Shown: piece by piece, positions 1-10,880 of the stretch
Position numbering within the stretch: the first letter of the stretch is position 1
How the letters are laid out: every line of letters begins with the position of its first letter
Assembly (NCBI RefSeq): GCF_000003815.2
Contig: NC_049995.1
Coordinates: forward strand, 10,344,595-10,408,594
Direction: 5' to 3'
From: Branchiostoma floridae
Taxonomy: Eukaryota > Chordata > Leptocardii > Amphioxiformes > Branchiostomatidae
DNA length: 64,000 bases
Position numbers and translations under genes: made by a program
Notes under the pieces: model-generated
What the model saw: the letters and a program-made list of their open reading frames with translations, nothing else
Databases searched by the model: none
What the model was told of the DNA's origin: nothing

Positions 1-179
1 TTATTGTATTTTTTCTTCCCTGCAAAAATAATGAAATTTGTTTTCTTGACATTTAAGGATAATTTGTTAATTTGGAACCATTTGTTTACTTTGTCTAATT
101 CTCTATTCATTTTACTGACTAATATATCAAGGTCAGAATGTGATGAAAACAAGTTAGTATCATCTGCAAATAGTAGTGC

Positions 180-700
180 TTGGTTAGTAGTGATTGGTTA
201 GTTGGTTGGTTGATTGATTGGTTGGTGCGCGGTTTGTTAATTGGTTGGTTAGTTGTTTAGTTTTATTTTTTAGTTTGACTGGAGGTTGGATTTATTTGGT
301 TGGTTGGTTGGTTGGTTGGTTGGTTGGTTGGTTGGTTGTTGGTTGGTTCGCTGATAGGTTTGCTGGTTCGCTGATTGGTTGGTTGGTCAATGTGATGGTT
401 GGTTGCTGATTGCTTGATTGGTTGCACGGCTGTGTATTTGGTTGGTTAGTTGGTTTGTTGGCTGGTTGGTGCTTGGTTCATTGGTTCGCTGGTTTGTTTG
501 TTGGTTGGTAAATTGGTTAGTTTGATTAGTTGGTTGGTTGGTTGGTTGGTTGGTTGGTTGGTTGGTTGGTTGGTTGGTTGGTTGGTTGGTTAATAGATAG
601 GTCTGTCGGTTGTGTAGTGGTTGGTTGGTTGACGCGTTGTTTTTTGGTTAGTTGTTTGGCTTCATAGTCCCTTGGTTGGTTGTTAGTGCGTGCGTTCTTC
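180..700. repeat. TTGG/TTGA tetranucleotide array
   Basis: Long, partly degenerate array of TTGG units, with pure runs near 298-340 and 531-590 and variants (TTGA, TTGC, TCGC) between them. Reading frames across it, such as an Asn-Gln-Pro-Thr repeat on the minus strand, are by-products of the repeat. No gene is seen in 1-797. Confidence 0.95.
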
Positions 701-797
701 TGATACAGGAACGCAATTAGGTACTTCACCTATGCCCTAGTCTAGTCTTTATCATTGCCATCTTTTCCCCTTCGTGTAAAGACAAACCCCTTACAGG

Positions 798-2810
798 AAC
801 AAGAGTTCGTAGACCTCAGGCCTGCATGAAATGTATTGGGTTTCTGTAGACCTATTGTGTATTTTTGCCTTTTTGTCTGTGGTACGTGGTTGGAAAAATG
901 AGCTTTTTACCCTGTTGGTTGTGCACCATGCAAAAGTCTGAAATTCCATTTTCTGAATTTGTAAGTTTGGACATGGATGAACATTACTTATTTTGGATTT
1001 CTTAAGTATGTAACCAACCACAGTACCTTGAAGTTGTTGAGACGCAACCTTTTTTTTGTCTCAGATGGCCCATGTACATGTAGTTACTCTGTCACATGAT
1101 ATATTCATTACTAATATCTTCCTATTTCAATGTACTGACCTAATGCAGCTGCTAAATCTCCTTGGTTTGTGTTCTTCCAATGATATTCATTAAAGATTTA
1201 TTTCTGGGGTGTTATTCACTTGACATCGGAAGGTTACTTGCATAATTTGACCAATGATACTTTTATAGTAGTTCCATAGACATTAGACAATATGAATAGT
1301 GCTGACCCCCATGATGCAGCAGCAACAGTTAGTCCCCAGGGTGGTATGATATTTTCATTCAATCCATCCAACCCAAATCTAAATCTCCTGTAGTATCTAA
1401 GCCAAATTTAACAGCATAATTTACTATGAAAAATGTCCTTGTCAATCCCATTTATAGATGGCAAGCTGCTGGCAATGGAAGCTTTGAAAACTTCAGAAGC
1501 TGTTGTAGTCAGAGCAAACACCCAGCAAACATCCCCCCAAACCAATGAGCAGTTGCTTAGAAGGGGAATTTCATCATATATTTGCCGCGACAAAATGCAA
1601 CAAACGATACTGAATTTAAAACAGAACCAAGCTAAGCCTCCACCACTTAACCCTGCCTGTACTATAGATTAAGCAGGCCCAAAAACCAAGCGAATATGAC
1701 TAGCCCAAAACTACAAATTACCTGTATACAGTATAGAATTGGAAATGGCATTACCAAAGAAACAAAAAGAAACGCAGGACAAATCATACACATACCTTTC
1801 TCTTATGCCCACGCTCTATACAGTTCTCCTCCACATTAGAAAATTGCATCTGTTTAAGTTCAAGTTCAACCATGATTGCCAACAGGGTAAAGGAACTTGA
1901 ACCAGAACTTTAAACTCAGTACTATACAGCTCTAGAAACACCACAAAGAGTAATAAGCAAACTCCAATTATACCTGACCAACAGATATATCATCTGGTAC
2001 ACTCCCGTCATCTGGCACACCGTCAGTGCCACTAAGACAGGGGATACAAAGTAACCTGATACATTGAAGGTTGCCCCAGGCCAGATGATGGTTCTACACC
2101 CAACCGTAATCTGTTTTCAGAACCAAGCAGATATTGGGAGGATGCCCCAACCACACCAAAACAGGGTCAACCTATACAGTATCAAGTTCAAGCACTAGGA
2201 GGCCCAAAATCAAACCTCACCACCAGGACACCACCAACAACTCACGTACCAAATAGCAACACAATGGCACCTTGCGTTCCGGAGATACAGCGCACGCCCC
2301 GTGCCCGCACAAAAGGTGACCTAAAATGTCACGTTCAAGCACCAAGGGCGCCAAAATCAAAATTGAGAATTATTCAGCCACCGCCGACACATGTGCCAAA
2401 TATAATCGCGCCTGCACCAACCGTTCAGAAGATATAACTCCGGAAACACCCCTCCCGGACACAAAATTCGACCTGCCGCGTCAAGTTCAAACGCGACAAG
2501 GCCCAAAGTCAATCCTAGGCAACAGGCAACAACTTCCCACCCATGCACCAAAAATCGTCGCAATGGTGCGTATCGTTCCGGACACACAGCGCCAAAAGTG
2601 CCCCAAAAACACCAAAAATGCCATCTGCAATGTCAAGTTCAAGCGCCAGGAGGCCCAAAATCAAACCTGAGTGTCAGGCCACCACCCCCAACCCACGTAC
2701 CAAAAATCGTCGTGCTCGCACCATCCGTTCTCGAGATACAGCGCCCTAAATCCCCAGCTTCCAAATTTTCCCACGCCCGTGAAAACCATACCTGCATACA
2801 TGCAGGTAAC
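798..2810 (+). repeat. 2-kb dispersed repeat, copy 1
   Basis: Nearly identical by eye to 61912-63890 in the same orientation, apart from point changes and indels (for example 6 extra bases in copy 2 near 62056 and a 16-base loss near 62642). Homology starts at aacaagagttcgtagacc and stops just after the near-palindrome cctgcatacatgcagg. Flanks differ outside these limits, so it behaves like a defined mobile or duplicated unit. No terminal inverted repeat, reverse transcriptase or transposase is seen. Short ORFs inside are frame-shifted between the copies, so I treat it as non-coding. Confidence 0.85.
2180..2770. repeat. Four tandem ~150-bp units inside the 2-kb repeat
   Basis: Units begin with variants of gtcaagttcaagcgccagg at about 2180, 2328, 2480 and 2632, so the period is 148-152 bp. 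Each continues through a variant of cacgtaccaaaaatcgtcg and a variant of ccggagatacagcgcc. Units differ from each other far more than the two 2-kb copies do, so the array is older than the dispersal of the element. Confidence 0.8.
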
Positions 2811-3193
2811 AACTGACAGGAAACACAAAGTACCACACAAACACGCGTGTCTGCATCCTCCCGACATGCCATGGGGCTTCCTGTCTCTCACCACTTACCG
2901 GAAGTCCTCACTTGACCTTGACCTGACCCCGCTTGGAGAGGGGCTTAAGGAAAGTCGCTTGTGGGTCCTTTGGGAGGATGTTGATTATAAGGAAGCCAGC
3001 TGCACGCACTTGTTTGTAGGATAAAAAGTTAATCTCGGAATCTGCGTTAGATCTGTCACTAAAATCCGTCCCTTAAAACGCATTTAGCAGCCACAATGAA
3101 TGGCTGGTAAAGCTATGGTCGCATTTCCCAGCGGGGCCCGATCGGGCTGGTTTCGGAAACGAACATTTAAGCGCAAATCTTGCTATTGAATAA
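2811..3193. other. Non-coding spacer
   Basis: Unique-looking sequence between the 2-kb repeat and the next MITE. An ORF of 117 codons starting at 2671 runs through it, but it begins inside the repeat and has no recognisable domain. Nothing else is seen. Confidence 0.5.
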
Positions 3194-3387
3194 TACTGTA
3201 AATGCAGAAACTTCCGCGGTGGATTAATGTTCGCTTCACCGCGAATTTAAATCCACCGCGAACATTATTCCATAGCAGTAAGAGACTACAGTGCATGTTG
3301 CTACCGCGAACATAAAACCACCGCGAAAAGTTCTTTTTCCCGCTACCGCGAAATTAAATCCCCGCGAACTTAAATGCATTTACAGTA
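3194..3387. mobile_element. MITE with TA-flanked TIRs, Tc1/mariner type, copy 1
   Basis: Begins TA-ctgtaaatgca and ends tgcatttacag-TA, so the inverted termini sit inside a TA dinucleotide as expected for Tc1/mariner transposition. The interior carries several ccgcgaa/ttcgcgg blocks. A closely related full copy lies at 54451-54662 and a poorer relative at 21354-21567. No coding capacity. Confidence 0.85.
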
Positions 3388-3628
3388 TTTACATACATCC
3401 ACCCCCCTAAATCTATCACCTGTGACTATTATTGACTCCTGTAGGAACCGTCAAAACTCGGCTTAATTCGATTGCTCAGTCGGAGATCTGGCAAGTTATA
3501 TTATGGCAAATCTAAGTCAACAACGTGCTTGTCGTTTGTGATTCAAAGTCCATCACTCCGTCTTTTTTTTAATTCCCAGCGTTCGGTTTCTGACCAAACA
3601 ATGTGTCCGTATGAAAGGCGCTTAATAC

Positions 3629-3830
3629 TACTCTCCAAGCAGAGGTTAAGCTCCGGATGTTTTTTTAACGTTCTTTAGTCGTTTTTATCGGGCTTTTATA
3701 TTTTTATTTTATCTTGCTGTGTCAAAACCTAACTTGCGTTCTTAAGAAAAATGACAAAATAGAAAGCCCGATAAAAACGACTAAAAAACGTTAAAAAAAC
3801 ATCCGGAGCCTAACCTCTGCTTGGAGAGTA
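3629..3830. mobile_element. Foldback-like MITE with 9-bp target duplication, copy 1
   Basis: 202-bp element that is almost wholly an inverted repeat. It starts tactctccaagcagaggtta and ends with the exact reverse complement; the arms extend about 90 bp each. It is flanked by a perfect 9-bp direct repeat gcttaatac (3620-3628 and 3831-3839). A 9-bp target duplication fits the Mutator-like (MULE) range better than hAT (8 bp). A second copy is at 24471-24676, and a lone terminus at about 33027. Confidence 0.9.
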
Positions 3831-4343
3831 GCTTAATACGACTTTGCTCAATCCTCCTAGGTGTAAAATTGGGTACCTGACTTCTTCTTCTGTTGGAAAG
3901 GTTGAAACTCTGTGGAAGGAGAGGGATGGGCTCTACCTTCCAATGACTTGCCCAATGAGAATTGGCTTTTACAATCATCGGACGAATTTCTAACGTCTTT
4001 CTAACAATCTTTGCTATATCTACCTATATATATACCATGCAGGGTTGTCACATGTCACTATTTACTTATATTTGCTATTCAAGCTCATTGAGATACATCA
4101 TTGTATACAAGATGATAACCTTGTACGGTATAGCGATTTACGTATATCAGAATATTTGAGATATATGATATAGCCGACCCCCGGAACAGCCTTGGCATTG
4201 TCCTCAGTGGGCCAACTGTTAAGCTTTGCCAACGATATGTTGGACAGGTTTCAAAAACTTGACTTCCTCGACTTAGTTATCGTTGCCCACAATGTAACAT
4301 GCTGGATAAGACTGTCAAAATACGGCTTTTGTGATGACTGATT

Positions 4344-4678
4344 AGGCTATGTTAATTTGATTATATGTATGACATTATTGAGAATCCAAAAATTGATGCG
4401 AGCGTGTGAATAAAAAAAAGTTTGATAAAAAAGTGGTCAAGAAGGTTGAACACATGGCTGAGCACACAAAATATATTAGAAAATAGATTCTTCATTTTTG
4501 TTTTTTCACATCTTATTTTGGAATATTCTATGACATTTTCCCTATATTCATTCTTACCATCCATGGTATATATTTGCTTATTTCAAAGCTGACTTCTATG
4601 ATTTACATTTTACAGTATGGTTGAAAACATTTATTTATTTATTTTTGGAAACAGCCATATAATCAAATTAACATAGCC
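4344..4678. mobile_element. MITE with perfect 23-bp TIR and TTA duplication (PIF/Harbinger type)
   Basis: Starts ggctatgttaatttgattat and ends with its reverse complement; 23 of 23 bases match (4344-4366 with 4656-4678). Both sides carry TTA, a 3-bp target duplication typical of PIF/Harbinger elements. The interior is A+T rich with no credible ORF. A SINE abuts its right end. Confidence 0.8.
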
Positions 4679-4680
4679 TT

Positions 4681-4975
4681 ATTTGGCCGAGTGGGTAGAG
4701 TGTTCACTTTGCATTCGGTAGGTCGTGACTTCGATCCCTGGCCGAGTCATACCAAAGCCTTTAAAAATGGTAAATGCTGCTTTCTCTACTTAGCACTCAG
4801 CAATCGGGAAAGAGTATGAAAGTTGAACACACACCAACTACTACCAGTGGACTAGCCCCCTGCTGTAGTGATTGCACAAAGTGGTGTGGCCCAGGGCTAC
4901 TGAAACGGAGATGGGCGCCGCCCTATGCGCCATCAGGCGCGGGATGGAACTTGGACTTGGACTTTATTTGGAGCG
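4681..4975 (+). mobile_element. tRNA-derived SINE, family 1
   Basis: The first ~70 bases resemble a tRNA: an A-box-like ggccgagtgggtagagtg, then a B-box-like gacttcgatccc. The body holds agagtatgaaagttgaacac and gtggtgtggcccagggctac. The body is found again in reverse orientation at 60511-60640, and a fragment resembling it lies near 25950-26000. This is the structure of a Pol III-transcribed SINE. The 3' limit is approximate. Confidence 0.75.
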
Positions 4976-5131
4976 GAAGTTCAAAAGGTTCTGGGAAGGC
5001 GACCATGTTGTAGTAAGGGAAGCCAAACCGTTTTCCTAACCGGTGGGTGGTCGGGGTTATCAGGTCTTGGCAGAAGTTCTGCTCTATATACAAAGACAAA
5101 TTGCCAAATTGAGTATCAGTGTCACGTTGGT

Positions 5132-5492
5132 TTAAGGTGTCCTCCCAGGTTAAATTGACAGTTTTAGATTCTATCTTTTTTTACCAAATTATGTTTTGAT
5201 AACTACCGATAGTTAGTGAATATCAATATACATCAAATTTACGTTTATAACATTGATCATTATACACATGGAAACATAGTTTCATGGCAGCTGTAGTGCT
5301 GTATTTTCTCTTAGAATGTTATAAGGGACAATGAAATTGATGTAATAAAAGTCACGCCATCAATATGGTCCAGAAATCGTTATTAGAATTTTCCCATATC
5401 CAGAAATCAATTTACTAACTGCAATCCAGTCTTAATAGTAATGAAAAAAACAGATGGAATGTCAAAATGCCAATTTAGACAGTGGAAACTTT
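5132..5492. mobile_element. Diverged copy of the TTAA-flanked ~400-bp MITE
   Basis: Left end ttaaggtgtcctcccaggtt and right part caaaatgccaatttagacag match the termini of the intact element at 59979-60371, and the spacing is similar. The central part is heavily diverged, so this is an old insertion. Confidence 0.5.
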
Positions 5493-5499
5493 AGGTTCG

Positions 5500-5850
5500 T
5501 CTGTCGCGTGCGACATACGAGAAGGTCACGACAGCAAGTCGTGTGTTGGTCGTGAAAGTGTCTTACTAGTCTCTGTTATTCTGCTCTCTTTATATAAAGA
5601 AAATTGAGTGTCAGCGACACACTGGTTCAAGACCGTTTGCTCAAGACCTTGTCACGAGTGGCGTACGACAAGTTCACGACAGCATATCGTGAGGTAGTCG
5701 TAGATGTGTCGTTAAAACAATTTCCCTTTTTGCGCTCTCCGTGAAGAAAAATAGTGTGTTATGGGCACCGCTCAACCATTTCACGTGTGTCGTACGACAA
5801 ATTCACGATAGCCAATTCGTGTCGTGAATGTGTCGTATTAACCTCAGCTT
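5500..5850. repeat. Three degenerate ~130-150-bp units rich in GTCGTACGAC palindromes
   Basis: Related blocks at about 5505, 5653 and 5781 each contain a variant of cgtacgacaagttcacgacag followed by tcgtg...gtcgt. The best copy holds the 12-bp palindrome tgtcgtacgaca. Function unknown. Confidence 0.6.
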
Positions 5851-7228
5851 CCCTGAAACAGAAAAGCGGAACATTTGGTGCCACTAAGCGTTCCAGGAGT
5901 ATATTTATAGCGGACTTAACCATGTTGATGACCTTGGAGGTAAGCCAAAGGAAGAAAGTTGCGATGTTTGGACTTTTGTAATTCCCTTAATCTGTTCTAA
6001 TTCCTTTAAGGCGACAAAACGTAGACATGCTGATCACAACGATGTCTACCTCAATTCCATGAAATATTTACCTTCGCCAAGAAGGTTATGTTTTCGATGC
6101 CGTTTGTATATGTGCCTCTGTGTCTGTGTTTTTTGACGACGCCTCAGAGGAGTCGTCAAGTGGTATATATTGCATTCAGTCTGCAAAAATTCTAGGAATT
6201 GCACAGGCATTTTTCCAAGAATGCTACTACTCCACAACATTATGCTGGGTATGCAAGTCCCCCCCCCCCCCCCCCTTAACCTGTTCCAGATGTATCTTTG
6301 GTATGCAATGTTGGAAGATTTAGGTCACCATTGTGCTGTACCGGGGATAGTACATTTCTGCTGGCTGTAGGTTTATGTTACAGGTGGGCTAGTATATTGT
6401 GCAGGGATAGTGCGACAGGGAAGTTACAGTCTATTTCTGATTTGAGCTGTATTGTTGTACCCTCAATCGTCGTCATGGCAATAATACATTTTTATTGCCA
6501 GTCTTGTTGCTATAACTCCGTGAATAGTTTCATCAGGTTGGGACGTCACCGAATAAAGAGACTCTTTTTACACAGCCCCACCTATTTCTACTAACGTTTC
6601 GGTGACCGTCGATCTGTCGCCTTCTACCTGATGATAGTTGCTAGAAAAGCGAAGGCCAAGTTCGATAATGGGACTCCTAGCGGACTTCTACAGCACCACA
6701 ACGGAACTGCCGGTTTTGATATCTCATGTTCTGCACAGGCTATATTTGTCATTTTTTAATGGTAGATAACTCCTGAGATATCGAAGAAGTTAACGTGGTG
6801 TAGGTTAGGCAGATTTTAAAAAGAGAATGAATAACTCAAGAAGAAGATGGCGAATCGTCATGAATTTTGGTATGCTGATAAGGTATGAAGTTGTGGAACT
6901 CTAGTTCTATGCTGTGTATATTACTTACCCAAGCAATTTGTATCTTTTAGCCCTTTGAAGGCTTTGACCAACCGTTACAGGTTACACAAAATAGAGTACA
7001 AAGTTTATTTTCTTAAAAGTAGACGTCTCAATCAGTTAGAACTAAGTGGTTTTATAAAACCCTTCCCTATTGGACCACTACAAATGTAGTGGGGTTTTTT
7101 GGGACTTAGAGAAAGCTTAAGCTTTTGCTGAGTATAGTATGTTTGCAATCTTTCTTAAACATGTACATATATTATCTTTCAATCTAAGTAACGTCCTTAC
7201 TGGTTGGTGTCAATTGGAAAAGGAAATA

Positions 7229-7230
<2 letters not shown>
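5851..7230. other. Gene-poor spacer
   Basis: No supported gene. There is a C-run at about 6260-6277, and short ORFs (up to 98 codons, near 6298-6594) without recognisable domains. Confidence 0.5.
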
Positions 7231-7271
<41 letters not shown>

Positions 7272-7297
7272 CGAGAGAGAGAGAGAGAGAGAGAGAG
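7231..7297. repeat. (CT)n/(GA)n mirror forming a perfect palindrome
   Basis: About 20 CT units run into tcgatcga and continue as GA units. The centre lies between 7270 and 7271, and the right 27 bases pair perfectly with the left, so the block could extrude as a hairpin or cruciform. Confidence 0.95.
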
Positions 7298-8545
7298 GCC
7301 TCCGCCGAAGTGAATATAAGTATGCAATGGCAAATTTTGCCTTTTAAAGCTAAAATCATAGGCATCATAAGCGGAGACATGCAGCGGAGTGATCCGTATA
7401 GATCATTCACAATGTAAATAGCCCCACAAAAAATATCCCCAGGTAGGCAGCCATTTTGTTTTTCGATTCACAACTTGTGTACATCTCCTACGACCTCCCA
7501 AGGACACAAACGCTTGAGACGATTATATCCATTTATTTGTCTTTCTTGGGCTCAATAGTTCACCAGTCGGTCAAAAGCACGAACGAAAAATAAACTCCCT
7601 TCTGACTTCAAACCTGCAGAAACATACAGAAAAGTACAGAGTAAGATTAGATACAGGTGGTGCCGTATATTTAGATTGATAGGGTTATTTCATTGTGCAC
7701 GTGATTTCGAGGGGGATAGGGTATTTTTCGCGCGAGAAGAATGATGGGATTTTACGAAGGAATAAAACAATGCATTGATTTACAAAAGGCATTGGATAAC
7801 AGATTATAATTCAATTAGCAATCTGTCTTTCTGAGGTAAAGACAAAAGAGTAAAAATAGAGTTGGAAAGGGACATGGAGGAATGTAGACACCCCCATTTT
7901 AGATGGAAGGGTCCACTGTTTGAAGCCAGCAGTCTTTGAGTGTTGCTTGGTGTTTAATTCATGACCCGTGAAGGCGACCAGTGTTCTATGTGGGTGAGCA
8001 GCTAGCCTAGAACCACAGGCTTCTAGTCGCACTGTTACAACAAGCACCGATTGTGTACAGTCGATCTTAGAAAGCCTTACAAAACCATAGCTCTTCGTGT
8101 ATCTAGGATAAAGGTTTGCGAACCCGCAGCCCGATGGCACACAAAGTTTTGTCTGCACGTAAAGTTCTACGGCGTGTCTGCGTGCTCCTTCCGAGCTCGT
8201 ACGTAGGCAGTACTTACCACCTACGGATCCCCAAAGATTGCCCACGTTTTGGCACGTAGACAGCACGTATTTGCACGTACGGCGGGTTGTACATTTAGCT
8301 TTACCGATTCGATTACCACAGCTAGAAGCCCGGGGTTTGAGGCTATCCGGGACCGCCTGTTAGTGTTTACAGACTGACACGTAGACGGCTTGGGAGTTAA
8401 CGATCTGTTGAAGGAAGACACACGACCGCCTGGGTGGTGAAAAATGTCTTAAGCCTGTTTAGAAGAAGTCTTGTTTAACACACAAACGGCGCCGAGTCTC
8501 TTCTTTAAGACTGTATCTCCTGTACTTAAGAAAGACCAGTTTACA
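7298..8545. other. Spacer, no recognised gene
   Basis: A 151-codon minus-strand ORF occupies 7811-8266 but shows no recognisable domain and no splice context that would link it to a gene. The stretch 8140-8420 is GC-richer, with repeated tacgtg/cacgta words, and may be part of an uncharacterised repeat. Confidence 0.4.
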
Positions 8546-8549
8546 TTAA

Positions 8550-9512
8550 CCCTCAAACCACCGTATGGGGTCAAAACTGACCCCAGACGTATATTAATAT
8601 GTGCCATTATGACATTTCTGGTTAAACCCAAATTTCCTCCCATGAGTTTGTTTGTATATATGTTTTATAACTTGCCATACGTTTTTACAAAGATTGGCTG
8701 ATTGTTGATTAAGTTATCGTAGAAAGTTTATGTATGGTCCAGTGGGGTCAAAACTTACCCCAGCATTTTTTTAAACAAACTTTGGAGACCCACGCCTTAA
8801 CTACTTATTGTATGGTCATGAAATTTTTAGAGAGTAATGTACATATGCAACGAAATTATCGTAGTAGCTTTTGTGTCATTATCATTTTATATGACGACGC
8901 CATGACGTAATTTAGCTTAAATTGGCCGCCATCTTGGATTTTGACTGATGACGTCATCAAATTACCATAAATTATGAATACTAAATCATGAAATTTACGG
9001 TTAATTTTATAAGATGTCATGAACAAGTGTATTTAGCCAAGAAAACCTTAAAACTTGAATGTTTAAGCCAAAATTAGAAAATTGCGTAATAAATATGCCT
9101 GTCAGAATTCCATTGCCATGGCAATGTGAAAAATTATGAACTTTTTTTTATTCACCTAAATTGCTTGCTACCAGCATTTCCTCAAAAGGGACCAAGTTTG
9201 GTGACCCTAGCATAAGCTATTCAGGGGCTATGTGACTTTAAAGTTTGTGCGGCATAAAAAAAACCTTACCCGGTCTGAATAGCATTAGAGCAAAATGTGG
9301 TCCCCATGATCTTTCGCATGAATTATGATAATGAGCTAGAATTATTCTCACATAATCATGTCAAACTGTCCCACATAGATTAATGAAGCTATACATATAT
9401 AAAAATCACAAAAAGAGTTACCTAGAAAATTGTACTTGTACAAAACGTTATGGGGTCAGTTTTGACCCCATACGGTAATCTACGTCACAAAGAAGGTACG
9501 GTGGTTTGAGGG
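8550..9512. mobile_element. Non-autonomous piggyBac-like element
   Basis: 963-bp element flanked by TTAA at both ends (8546-8549, 9513-9516). Terminal inverted repeats read ccctcaaaccaccgta on the left and its reverse complement on the right. Sub-terminal blocks tggggtcaaaactgacccc occur near both ends, also inverted. TTAA duplication plus a CCC terminus is the piggyBac signature. No transposase frame remains, so it would need help in trans. Confidence 0.88.
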
Positions 9513-9629
9513 TTAAGACTTAGAAGTAAAAGAAGTGTCGGTACAAGTAACAGTACAAAATCAAAAGGGGCCTAAAAGGGCACCGAATGTTGCAAAAACA
9601 GTCCTAAAACACCAAGATAGGTCTAAATG

Positions 9630-9775
9630 TAAATGCTTTGTAAATGCGTGTATATGTGCCTTGTAACTACTTGTATGACATATTGTATATTGTTAAGTTA
9701 ACAGAGATATCCCTTAGCAATAGTCTTCGGCTACTTGGATAGCCCTGGTTGTATGTTTTATACATGTTGAAACTC
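9630..9775 (+). repeat. Dispersed repeat tail, copy 1
   Basis: The words gctttgtaaatgcgtgtatat, tgtatattgttaagtta and a block like tagctacttggatagccctgg recur in order at 10605-10770. That second copy ends in an aataaatcaaattaaatcaa tail, which resembles the 3' end of a non-LTR retroelement. Only the tail region is present. Confidence 0.5.
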
Positions 9776-10604
9776 GATCAATTCCTTACATAATCCTTAC
9801 ATAAACTGAAATGAAAGTTGTGAATAGGATACTGAAATTGTAAGAAAGAAAGGGTAACGCAGAGTTTTTCTAGCACCCTCCAGCCTTTGATAGGTAGCAC
9901 ACAAGAATAAAGTGAATCAAACTCCCCTGGAAATTGTAGACGTTATTTATAGTCGCCGCAGTTAGTCTTGTAGTAGGTACAACAATTTTCTTCTCGCCAC
10001 CAGTGCACAATTTGGACATCGTAAACACTAATGATTTTATGGACTCTGTATGGCGGTAAGAGTACGTAAACAAAATGAGAGGTTAAAACCTCTTTATTAC
10101 CCTTAAGAACCTCGATTATTCGAGAGAAAACCTCGCAGGACTATTTTGATCATCTTTAGACAGCCTAAAAATATCGTCGCCGGCGACGTTGTCGACAACA
10201 ACAGTCGCACGACTATGAAAGTGGTGTCTGTTTGAAGTGAAGTTTTGTGTCAGTCGGGCGGTTGTGAAAAGAGAGGGTCGGCATCTGTTTACTATTTAGG
10301 GTTCACACTTTGCTGTACGGAGATCAGAGAAAAGGCATGATTAAGACATAGTGTGAACAGTTGCACACTTTTATCCCTGTGCAGTACAAAAGCGGTTACT
10401 GTTAACCATAACCCTTCTCACGCAATACTAAGAATAGATTTGCGTGCCCAATCCTTTATGTTGTCTTCACTCAAGCAGATGAAAGAATTCGCAAAATTAA
10501 GAACTCTTTTCTTGTAATGTTTTACCCGTCATTTCTGTAACGCTACCAAATGTCACTAAATGATGCAAAAAGGCCTGAACACCGAGTGTGCGATTCATAA
10601 GTCT

Positions 10605-10770
10605 AGATATATGGTGCTTTGTAAGCGCCTGTGTATATAAAACATATAACAACCTGTGTTGTAATTTGTATATTGTTCAGTTACCATGGGTAGCCCATGT
10701 TAATAGCTAGTTAGGTAACCCTGACCCTGTTTTGTACAGCTTTAATAAATCAAATTAAATCAAATTAATT
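10605..10770 (+). repeat. Dispersed repeat tail, copy 2
   Basis: Same ordered words as 9630-9775, ending with a repetitive aataaatcaaat tail. A third fragment in the same orientation, with gctagctgggaagccttggc and caaaccaaatcaa, lies at about 25230-25350. It sits about 110 bp before the first recognised exon of the fibrinogen-domain gene. Confidence 0.5.
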
Positions 10771-10880
10771 TCTAACATTATCTTGGAGATTACCTCCTCG
10801 CATTGTATTACGTCTCAATATTACAACTGTGTTGATGGCAAAAATTAATAAGATTTACATATACTCTCCTTTTTTTCTAG

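Noticed and set aside
1433-1672. 79-codon ORF that looks conserved with 62533-62763
   Set aside because: A 16-base deletion shifts the frame between the copies, so it is not conserved as protein.
2326-2670. 114-codon ORF in the 2-kb repeat, with a similar one at 63406-63750
   Set aside because: It follows from the 150-bp tandem units; reading frames overlap on both strands, and no domain is visible.
7811-8266. 151-codon minus-strand ORF
   Set aside because: No recognisable domain, no splice or codon signal, and no supporting context.
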